Source: Clostridia bacterium (lineage in GTDB: Bacteria > Bacillota_A > Clostridia > Oscillospirales > Acutalibacteraceae). Taken from it: a stretch of 11,276 nucleotides of DNA. Below the pieces are notes generated by a model. That model searched no databases. It had not been told where the DNA came from and worked only from the letters and a program-made list of their open reading frames with translations. The DNA is taken from contig JAFSTS010000244.1 of the NCBI GenBank assembly GCA_017445685.1, positions 1 to 11,276 of the forward strand. The letters run 5' to 3'. Shown here piece by piece: positions 1-5,283 of this stretch; the stretch's first letter is position 1; every line of letters begins with the position of its first letter. The translations under genes were made by a program, and so were the position numbers.

Positions 1-1
1 A

Positions 2-166
2 GACATGGAATCTTCAAGCAGCAATCTCACCGACGGATATCTTATCAGACAGTGCGCAGTCGAAAACAATGTCACGATTTTCACCGCTCTCGACACGGTA
101 AGAGTTCTTCTCGATGTGCTTGAAGAAATCACTTTCAGCATTTCCACGATCGACGAGCTTGAATAA
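2..166 (+). CDS. carB: Carbamoyl-phosphate synthase large subunit, C-terminal end (partial)
   Basis: Only the last 54 codons are present; the gene enters from the left edge and stops with TAA at 164-166. The peptide contains TDGYLIRQCAVENN followed by FTALDTVRVLLDVLEE. This matches the end of the methylglyoxal-synthase-like domain at the C terminus of CarB (pattern: DGY-IRR-A---N-P--TSLDTA--LL--L). In the family this domain binds allosteric effectors such as UMP and IMP/ornithine, while the missing upstream part carries the two ATP-grasp units that make carbamoyl phosphate for pyrimidine and arginine synthesis. It is the only plus-strand gene in the window and converges on the minus-strand genes. 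The assignment rests on a short but characteristic motif. A stand-alone MGS-domain protein is possible but less likely. Confidence 0.8.
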   Translation, partial: DMESSSSNLTDGYLIRQCAVENNVTIFTALDTVRVLLDVLEEITFSISTIDELE

Positions 167-170
167 AAGC

Positions 171-207
171 AAAAAAGGCAGGTATCTTTTTGACACCTGT
201 CTTTTTC
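171..207. terminator. Bidirectional Rho-independent terminator between carB and the small minus-strand gene
   Basis: The arms AAAAAGGCAGGT (172-183) and ACCTGTCTTTTT (195-206) pair around an 11-base loop with one G-U wobble. The plus strand ends in a T run (202-206). Read on the minus strand, the hairpin also ends in a T run, complementary to the A run at 171-176. It begins five bases after the carB stop codon and lies 62 bases downstream of the stop of the convergent small gene, so it can serve both. Confidence 0.85.
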
Positions 208-268
208 TATTTGATTCATATTTCATTGTATTCAATTAAAATCAGGCTTTAAGACAGCACGATATTTT

Positions 269-496
269 TCAAAAATCGTCAGCCAGAAAATCCTCTATAT
301 AATCCCGAAGATCATCAGGCTCAACCTCGTATGCGTTAAGCCGCTCACAAAACTTTTCGACTTTTTCCTTTTTGAGTGACAGGTCTGAGATTTTCACAAT
401 CGTTTTTCGACCGTCGGAAAACCTCAGACCATAGGAAACATACTCTGAGCACTCCTCATCGCTGAGTTGCTCGGAAATCACGCTATATCTTCTCAT
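269..496 (-). CDS. Small acidic conserved-looking protein of unknown function (possibly DUF6514-like)
   Basis: A 75-residue protein with no signal peptide, membrane segment or cysteine cluster (a single pair of spaced Cys at residues 16 and 49). It starts MRRYSVISEQLSDEECSEYV, has a YGLRF stretch near residue 22, a basic middle (LSLKKEKVEKF) and a strongly acidic end with the helix-like segment PDDLRDYIEDFLADDF. The overall pattern (short N-terminal strand, YG-[IL], then V--F---LN---V-P--L-D-IEDFL) resembles small clostridial proteins that I recall being filed as DUF6514; this is from memory and unconfirmed. Upstream, GGGGG lies about 13 bases from ATG, a loose ribosome binding site. It has its own candidate promoter with an overlapping palindrome and ends at the terminator shared with carB. 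No function should be assigned. Confidence 0.75.
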   Translation of the reverse strand: MRRYSVISEQLSDEECSEYVSYGLRFSDGRKTIVKISDLSLKKEKVEKFCERLNAYEVEPDDLRDYIEDFLADDF

Positions 497-543
497 AATT
501 AAGCGCTGCCCCCATCAATTTAAACATCTTTCATACAGCAATA

Positions 544-572
544 ATTATACTACTTTTTCAAATAGTTGTATA
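544..572 (-). promoter_or_regulatory. Candidate sigma-A promoter of the 75-residue protein gene
   Basis: On the minus strand a perfect -10 box TATAAT (544-549) is preceded after 17 bases by TATACA (567-572), a 4-of-6 match to TTGACA. Transcription would start near 537, giving a leader of about 40 bases. The -10 box and spacing are good and the -35 box is weak, so activation or repression at the overlapping inverted repeat is plausible. Confidence 0.6.
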
Positions 573-588
573 TGGAAATCAACTATTT
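560..588. repeat. 9-bp perfect inverted repeat overlapping the -35 region (candidate operator)
   Basis: AAATAGTTG (560-568) and CAACTATTT (580-588) are exact reverse complements separated by 11 bases. The left arm overlaps the weak -35 box of the promoter above and the rest extends upstream. Arm length, centre-to-centre spacing of about two helical turns and position fit a dimeric regulator site. No regulator gene lies in the window, so this is inference from position. Confidence 0.4.
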
Positions 589-595
589 TTAGAGA

Positions 596-688
596 GATTT
601 TGACAATTTCTACTATTTATTCAAAATTATGTGAATATACTTCACATTGTTCTGCGATTTTGACAATGCTTCTTTCCTGATTTGACAT
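596..688. repeat. Direct repeats of GATTTTGACAAT in the intergenic region
   Basis: The 12-base sequence GATTTTGACAAT occurs at 596-607 and again at 656-667, exactly 60 bases apart. A shorter related copy, GATTTGACAT, lies at 679-688. Each copy contains TTGACA on the plus strand. Possible -10 boxes downstream are only 3 or 4 of 6 matches, so they are not called as promoters. Between the copies lies another inverted repeat (629-647). Confidence 0.5.
629..647. repeat. 7-bp perfect inverted repeat in the intergenic region
   Basis: ATGTGAA (629-635) and TTCACAT (641-647) are exact reverse complements around the 5-base centre TATAC. It resembles the Crp/Fnr half-site TGTGA/TCACA, but the gap between half-sites is 7 rather than 6 bases, so it is recorded only as a possible protein-binding palindrome. 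It lies about 75 bases upstream of the -10/-35 pair at 544-572. Confidence 0.35.
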
Positions 689-744
689 AAATTTACATTA
701 TTCGATTATCATTTATGATGCCAAAACGGTCGATTTCACGGTTT

Positions 745-1740
745 TCAGTACCAAAGAAACCCGAACAGGAAAATGTAAATAAGCCACTGCCACCACGCAA
801 ATTTCACGGTCACTTCACTAATGCAGGAAACCTGATTGCCGTATTGGTCATTTGCAAAGCAGACAACAGAAGTTGTTCCGCGTGATTTTGCCTGAACATT
901 TCCGTATTTATCAACTTCCGCAACAGCGGAATTTGAAGCAAAGAAATATACGCTGCATTGAGCTTCACCTTCTGCTTCAACCACAGCATTGAGCTTTGCG
1001 CTTGATTTATAATTTACTTTGATGCTTTCGACTTTTACGGAATTGATCTTTCCTTTCGGAGTATATACGGCATTGATCTCCACGCCTCCGATACCGAGAC
1101 TGTAGCTTTCCCATTGTGCGTCATAACCTGTCTTCTGAGGAATCTCGGGAAGCGAGACGGATTTTTGACCGTATGTATAGCCGACCTGCTTATATATTTG
1201 TCCGTCAACAATGAATGTGGCAACATATTTATTTGGCTCAAAAACCGCTTTGAACTCCATGTCATAAGCAGGCGTCGTCTTCGGAAGCTCAGGCGACCAG
1301 CCTTTGAAAGTATATCCGTCTTTTTCGGGAAGACGCGGAGAAATAAACGCTTCGCCGTAAACATTCGTTATCTCGGCATGAATTTTTCCGTCAACAAAAA
1401 ATGTTGCTTTATATGTTTTTTCAGCCCATACGGCATAAAATTTTCTGCCGTTTGTGTTGTTCATCGTTTCGTTTTCAACCTCGACAGGCTGCTCGGTATA
1501 CCAATCGTACCAGCCGATAAAGACTTTATCTTCACGCTGCGGATCAACAGGCTTTTTGAGCTTTTCTCCATACTCTATACTGTAAGCCTTATAGCCGTTA
1601 TCAGCGTCCTCACCTGCTTTGTCCCAATAAAACTCAACGCTGTATAGCGTTCCCTGCGCTGCAAAGGCATTCAAAAAACACGGGCAAACACATAATAAAG
1701 CTAAAACGACAGACAGAACACGCACATATTTTCGATTCAT
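745..1740 (-). CDS. Secreted protein with InlB-type (Listeria-Bacteroides) repeats, a BIG2 domain and an aromatic C-terminal tail
   Basis: 331 residues. Residues 1-28 form a signal peptide: basic MNRKYVR, then a hydrophobic core ending NAFA-AQ. Three repeats follow at about 30-106, 109-170 and 171-229. The second and third contain YKATFFVDGK / YVATFIVDGQ openings, a YG turn and GYTFKGW-type cores, as in the Flg_new/InlB B-repeat family. Residues about 232-313 look like a BIG2 Ig-like domain (NSAVAEVDKYGNVQAKSRGTT). The protein ends in a hydrophobic, aromatic tail at 314-331 with W316, W317, W319 and a final LWY. These are extracellular or surface modules in known families; the ligand is unknown. 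GGGAGG lies 7 bases before ATG and supports the start. A terminator ends 20 bases upstream and no promoter fits in between. Confidence 0.85.
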   Translation of the reverse strand: MNRKYVRVLSVVLALLCVCPCFLNAFAAQGTLYSVEFYWDKAGEDADNGYKAYSIEYGEKLKKPVDPQREDKVFIGWYDWYTEQPVEVENETMNNTNGRKFYAVWAEKTYKATFFVDGKIHAEITNVYGEAFISPRLPEKDGYTFKGWSPELPKTTPAYDMEFKAVFEPNKYVATFIVDGQIYKQVGYTYGQKSVSLPEIPQKTGYDAQWESYSLGIGGVEINAVYTPKGKINSVKVESIKVNYKSSAKLNAVVEAEGEAQCSVYFFASNSAVAEVDKYGNVQAKSRGTTSVVCFANDQYGNQVSCISEVTVKFAWWQWLIYIFLFGFLWY

Positions 1741-1759
1741 TCAATTTCCTCCCGTCGTC

Positions 1760-1790
1760 AAAAATCGGCACCTTCGTTTTGAAGATGCCG
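1760..1790 (-). terminator. Rho-independent terminator after the alpha/beta-hydrolase gene
   Basis: On the minus strand CGGCATCTTC (1781-1790) pairs with GAAGGTGCCG (1766-1775) around the loop AAAAC, a 10-bp stem with one G-U wobble, followed by ATTTTT (1760-1765). It lies 19 bases after the hydrolase stop codon and only 20 bases before the ATG of the InlB-repeat gene, so it ends the hydrolase transcript or acts as an attenuator in the leader of the next gene. A 12-base perfect palindrome TTGAAATTTCAA (1792-1803) sits just upstream of the stem. Confidence 0.85.
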
Positions 1791-1809
1791 TTTGAAATTT
1801 CAAGTCAAA

Positions 1810-2751
1810 TTACATATAAGTTTTTGCCCAGTTATAAAGCGTGGCTTTTGCCTGTTCATGAACTGTCGGATCAGATTCAAGACCGTGATCAGAATTCGGA
1901 TACGAGAAAGCAACAACTCTTACATTATTTACAAACAAAGTTTTATAAAGCATTTCACCGTTTGCATAGGGAACTGTTTTATCTTTCTTTCCGTGAGAAA
2001 TGATCGTAGGAACTGATGAGCTGCTGATGTGGTAAATCGGTGAATCCTGTTTCAGAACGGTCTGAGCGATATTGCTTGTGAAATTGCTCTGTGTGATCCT
2101 TCCGCCTGTGAGACAAGTGAACACATTCATCATGCCGTCGCCGCCGTCAAGCCACATTTCGTCAGAAAGGTCTGCAGGACCGGACATATCCCAGACTGCA
2201 ACAGGTTTAATGGCTGACACGCCGACTTTTGTATAACCGTACATCATCGCAAGGTGTGAGCCTGCGGAGAAGCCGCAAACGATCATCTTTTCGACATTGA
2301 CACCGCGTGAAGCAGCTACATTCTTGATCGAAGAAACAGCCGAAACAAGGTCTGACATAATATCGTCAAGATGTGTTTCAAGGCTCGCATAACGATAGTT
2401 GACAGTTGCGCCGACATATCCTCTGCCGGCAGCTTCTCTTGCCTGTGCGTCAAAATCGCCTTTGTCGCCCATCATCCAGAAACCGCCATGGATATAAAGA
2501 ATAAGTCCTACTGTTCCTTTTGCGTCCTTGGGAATATAGAGGTTGTAGCTCTGTCTGTTGGCATCTGCACCATAAACATAGTTGCTGATGGAATTATATT
2601 CCTGAAGAGGAACAGTCGTGGTAACTGTTGTGGGAACATAGGGGTTTGTTGTAGTTGTTGTTGTAGAACCGGAACCGCTGCCGCTTCCTCCGAAGAGGGC
2701 TGTGATGATACCGATAATTGCCGCAACGATGGCAGCTATAATTTTTTCCAT
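1810..2751 (-). CDS. Exported or membrane-anchored alpha/beta-hydrolase (esterase/lipase family)
   Basis: 313 residues. An N-terminal hydrophobic segment (IIAAIVAAIIGIITALF, about 4-20) is a signal peptide or anchor. It is followed by a low-complexity Gly-Ser then Thr-rich linker (about 21-47), which places the catalytic domain outside the membrane. The catalytic domain shows the oxyanion-hole motif HGGFW (88-92), the nucleophile elbow GFSAG with Ser152, a likely acid at Asp257 in KKDKTVP and His289 in SDHGLE, giving a complete Ser-Asp-His triad of the carboxylesterase/hormone-sensitive-lipase/BD-FAE type. It probably cleaves an ester; the substrate (acetylated or feruloylated polysaccharide, lipid, peptide) cannot be told. 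AGGAGG lies 7 bases before ATG. It has its own promoter and terminator and is followed by a secreted InlB-repeat protein, so an envelope or extracellular role is likely. Confidence 0.88.
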   Translation of the reverse strand: MEKIIAAIVAAIIGIITALFGGSGSGSGSTTTTTTNPYVPTTVTTTVPLQEYNSISNYVYGADANRQSYNLYIPKDAKGTVGLILYIHGGFWMMGDKGDFDAQAREAAGRGYVGATVNYRYASLETHLDDIMSDLVSAVSSIKNVAASRGVNVEKMIVCGFSAGSHLAMMYGYTKVGVSAIKPVAVWDMSGPADLSDEMWLDGGDGMMNVFTCLTGGRITQSNFTSNIAQTVLKQDSPIYHISSSSVPTIISHGKKDKTVPYANGEMLYKTLFVNNVRVVAFSYPNSDHGLESDPTVHEQAKATLYNWAKTYM

Positions 2752-2786
2752 AAAAAAACCTCCTGAAATTCTCGATTTATAGTTAT

Positions 2787-2815
2787 ATGTTACACCTATT
2801 AGAATAAATTGTCAA
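2787..2815 (-). promoter_or_regulatory. Sigma-A-type promoter of the alpha/beta-hydrolase gene
   Basis: On the minus strand a perfect TTGACA (2810-2815) is followed after exactly 17 bases by TAACAT (2787-2792), a 4-of-6 match to TATAAT. Transcription would start near 2780, leaving a leader of about 30 bases with AGGAGG before the ATG at 2751. Confidence 0.65.
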
Positions 2816-2849
2816 TATCTTTTTTGGAAATAAAACAAAATCTTGTTAT

Positions 2850-2886
2850 TGACGCAATTCATATAAAGTACCAATCATTTGCGTCA
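2850..2886. repeat. 8-bp perfect inverted repeat at the end of the phosphodiesterase gene
   Basis: TGACGCAA (2850-2857) and TTGCGTCA (2879-2886) are exact reverse complements around a 21-base gap. On the minus strand the first arm starts with the TGA stop of the phosphodiesterase gene. No T run follows directly (next bases AATAACAAG), so it is a poor intrinsic terminator. It may protect the mRNA 3' end, act with another factor, or be a binding site upstream of the hydrolase promoter. Confidence 0.35.
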
Positions 2887-3783
2887 GCATGACGATGAAA
2901 TATTTTCAAAAAATCTCAGAATGCTGTCACGCAGATTCAATATACCCCACACTATCTTGTGAAGCAGTCTTGTGTTTCGCGGTGCATCGGGAACAAGCAA
3001 ATCGGTCGTTATTTTCCTTACTCCATGCTCATACCACATCTGTGCAGAGTTCATATCGTCAATCGTCCATACTATCGTATCAAGTCCTGCTTCATGAATA
3101 GCATTGAGGGTTTCAACCGATTCTACGCCTGCCAGATCAAGACCTTCTATTCCGTTTTCAAGGCAAAAGTCTATGCTTTCCATTGTCGACAGTGATTCAA
3201 GCAGGTACATCGGCGTATTAGGCATACGCTTTTTCATCTCGATCAAGGCTCCTCTTTCGAAGCTGATGATGACAAACATATCCTTTTCCTCCCGGGTATT
3301 GAGGATTTCCGAAAGCGAATCGAAGTCTGAATTGGATTCATATTTTATCTCTATAACCGGATGAATGCCGTATTTTTTGCAGATATCAAGATAATCGACA
3401 ATCTTAGGCATTTTCAGACCCGGATATTTTTCGACATTGCTGCCTGCGTCGATCGTATACTGCATAAGCTCGTCGTAGGTCATATCCTTTATCTCACCTT
3501 CACCGTCGGTCATTCGCTCGATATTTGAATCGTGAGATATGATCCAAACACCGTCAGATGTTATATGAATATCACATTCCGCTCCCCAAAAGCCGTGTTG
3601 TCCTGCAAGCTCAAATGCCGGCAAAGTATTCTCAGGAGCAACAGCAGAATATCCCCGGTGAGCAATCGCGTCCATATCGCCCCTTATTATATATGAATCG
3701 TAAAGATATTTTGTGTTTGCCGTTGATGCTGCTGATGAAAAAATCACAGCCGGAGCAAGGATCGCCGCAAGAATCTTTTTCAT
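2884..3783 (-). CDS. Exported glycerophosphodiester phosphodiesterase (GDPD/GlpQ family)
   Basis: 299 residues from the ATG at 3783. That start is chosen because it gives a clean signal peptide (MKKILAAILAPAVIFSSAAS) and because AAGGGGG lies 11 bases upstream. The in-frame ATG at 3822 would add 13 polar residues in front and overlap purB. The GDPD TIM-barrel motifs are present: HRGYS (His42, Arg43), PENT, ECDIH (Glu69, Asp71), HD (His84) and EIKYE (Glu145, Lys147), with a late VWTIDD strand. The family hydrolyses glycerophosphodiesters to glycerol-3-phosphate and an alcohol; an exported form could recycle phospholipid or teichoic-acid fragments. About 30 residues after the barrel form a hydrophobic/basic helix ending in Cys, possibly for membrane contact. 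It starts 22 bases after purB and is probably co-transcribed with it. Confidence 0.88.
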   Translation of the reverse strand: MKKILAAILAPAVIFSSAASTANTKYLYDSYIIRGDMDAIAHRGYSAVAPENTLPAFELAGQHGFWGAECDIHITSDGVWIISHDSNIERMTDGEGEIKDMTYDELMQYTIDAGSNVEKYPGLKMPKIVDYLDICKKYGIHPVIEIKYESNSDFDSLSEILNTREEKDMFVIISFERGALIEMKKRMPNTPMYLLESLSTMESIDFCLENGIEGLDLAGVESVETLNAIHEAGLDTIVWTIDDMNSAQMWYEHGVRKITTDLLVPDAPRNTRLLHKIVWGILNLRDSILRFFENISSSC

Positions 3784-3805
3784 AGTTTTAATATCCCCCT
3801 TGATA

Positions 3806-5236
3806 TCAAACATTGATTTCAACCGTCAAGCCAAGCTCGTCCTTATATTTTTCGACGATCGGCTCAATTTCGGTTTTGACAAAATTAACGGTCTGTTCAG
3901 GCGCGATCCCCACAAACTGTTTGGGATCCATCAGCTCTTCAAGCTCTTCAAGGCTCATATTGAACGCTTCGTCTGAGGCTATCCTCTTGAGAAGATCGTT
4001 TTCTTTTCCGTAAAGCTTGACCTGCTTGCCTGCTTCCATGGAATGAACTCTTATCCTCTCGTGAAGCTCCTGACGGTTGCCGCCTTTTTTGACGGCGGAC
4101 ATCATAATATTCTCCGTCGCCATAAAGGGAAGCTCGCTCAAAAGTCTTTTTTCGATCATCTTCGGGTAAACGACAAGTCCGTCAACAACATTTATATACA
4201 GCTCAAGCACGGCGTCAATGGCAAGAAATCCTTCTGCTACGCTGAGCCTTTTGTTTGCAGAGTCGTCAAGCGTTCTTTCAAACCACTGGGTCGAAGCAGT
4301 TATGCAGGGATTAAGCATATCGCATATGACAAAACGCGAAAGCGAAGCGATCCTCTCGCTTCTCATCGGATTTCTCTTATATGCCATGGCGGAAGAGCCG
4401 ATCTGTGTTTTTTCAAAGGGCTCTTCAACCTCCTTGAGATGCTGGAGAAGACGAAGATCGTTTGTGAATTTGGAAGCAGACTGAGCAATAAGTCCGAGAG
4501 CAAAAAGCACCTGAGAATCAAGCTTTCTCGGATAAGTCTGTCCCGAAACGGCAAAGCACTTTTCAAAGCCCATTTTTTCAGCAATCTTTTCTTCAAGCTT
4601 ATATATCTTTTCAATGTCTCCGTCGAAAAGCTCTTTAAAGCTTGCCTGCGTACCTGTAGTTCCCTTTGAGCCGAGAAGCTTCATGTTGGATAAAACAAAC
4701 TCCACCTGTTCAAGATCCATCTGAAGATCCTGAAGCCACAGACACGCGCGCTTTCCGAGAGTGGTCGGCTGAGCAGGCTGAAAATGCGTAAAAGCAAGAC
4801 AGGGCTGATCCTTTTGTTCAAGAGCAAACTTAGACAGTTTATCAAGAAGATTCACAAGCTTCTTTCTGACAAGCTTGAGCGCATTTGTCATGATGATAAC
4901 ATCAGTGTTGTCTCCGACATAGCAGGAGGTTGCTCCGAGATGGATAATACCGCCTGCATTCGGGCACTGCTTTGCGTAAGCGTGAACATGAGCCATTACA
5001 TCGTGGCGGACAATTTTTTCCTCCTGTTCGGCAACATCGTAGTTGATGTCGTCCTGATATTTTTTCAGCTCGTCTATCTGTTCATCGGTAATGGGAAGTC
5101 CAAGCTCTTTTTCACTTTCGGCAAGAGCTATCCAAAGTCTTCTCCATGTTTTGAATTTAAAATCAGGCGAAAACAGATACTGCATCTGTCTGCTGGCATA
5201 ACGCGAATTAAGCGGTGATTCATAGGTGTCTCTCAT
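3806..5236 (-). CDS. purB: Adenylosuccinate lyase
   Basis: 476 residues from the ATG at 5236, supported by AAGGAG (5246-5251) nine bases upstream; an earlier in-frame ATG at 5287 would overlap mfd and add a non-family extension. It catalyses two steps in purine synthesis: cleavage of SAICAR to AICAR and of adenylosuccinate to AMP, each releasing fumarate. Visible motifs are RHDVMAHVHAY (about 77-87), HLGATSCYVGDNTD (99-112), the catalytic-base region THFQPAQ with His151, and the fumarate-lyase signature GSSAMAYKRNPMRSE (280-294) with Ser281/Ser282. Length and sequence resemble the animal-type enzyme far more than the roughly 430-residue Bacillus type. The signature has Ala285 where many members have Pro. 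It lies 47 bases after mfd and 22 before the phosphodiesterase gene. Confidence 0.96.
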   Translation of the reverse strand: MRDTYESPLNSRYASRQMQYLFSPDFKFKTWRRLWIALAESEKELGLPITDEQIDELKKYQDDINYDVAEQEEKIVRHDVMAHVHAYAKQCPNAGGIIHLGATSCYVGDNTDVIIMTNALKLVRKKLVNLLDKLSKFALEQKDQPCLAFTHFQPAQPTTLGKRACLWLQDLQMDLEQVEFVLSNMKLLGSKGTTGTQASFKELFDGDIEKIYKLEEKIAEKMGFEKCFAVSGQTYPRKLDSQVLFALGLIAQSASKFTNDLRLLQHLKEVEEPFEKTQIGSSAMAYKRNPMRSERIASLSRFVICDMLNPCITASTQWFERTLDDSANKRLSVAEGFLAIDAVLELYINVVDGLVVYPKMIEKRLLSELPFMATENIMMSAVKKGGNRQELHERIRVHSMEAGKQVKLYGKENDLLKRIASDEAFNMSLEELEELMDPKQFVGIAPEQTVNFVKTEIEPIVEKYKDELGLTVEINV

Positions 5237-5251
5237 TTTTTTACTCTCCTT

Positions 5252-5273
5252 AAAAAACAATAACAGAGTTATT
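5252..5273 (-). terminator. Weak AT-rich terminator-like hairpin between mfd and purB
   Basis: On the minus strand AATAAC (5268-5273) pairs perfectly with GTTATT (5259-5264) around a 3-base loop, followed by GTTTTTT (5252-5258). The stem is short with a single G-C pair, so at most it would end a fraction of mfd transcripts. The T run directly abuts the purB ribosome binding site, so it could instead tune purB expression. Confidence 0.35.
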
Positions 5274-5283
5274 TTATCACAAA

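Noticed and set aside
14..235. A 73-codon open frame on the minus strand
   Set aside because: It runs antisense through the end of carB and across the terminator hairpin, and shows no family resemblance.
630..646. A Crp/Fnr-type site TGTGA-TCACA
   Set aside because: The gap is 7 bases rather than the required 6, so it was kept only as a generic inverted repeat.
1114..1647. A 177-codon open frame on the plus strand
   Set aside because: It is antisense to the InlB-repeat/BIG2 gene, has no recognisable domain and no ribosome binding site I could support.
2602..2690. The Thr/Gly/Ser low-complexity tract of the hydrolase as a DNA repeat or phase-variable tract
   Set aside because: The codons vary too much for a simple-sequence slippage tract. 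It is best read as a protein linker.
4043..4669. A 208-codon open frame on the plus strand
   Set aside because: It lies wholly antisense to purB, whose full-length product has clear family motifs. The plus-strand product is Lys/Arg/Ser-rich with no recognisable domain.
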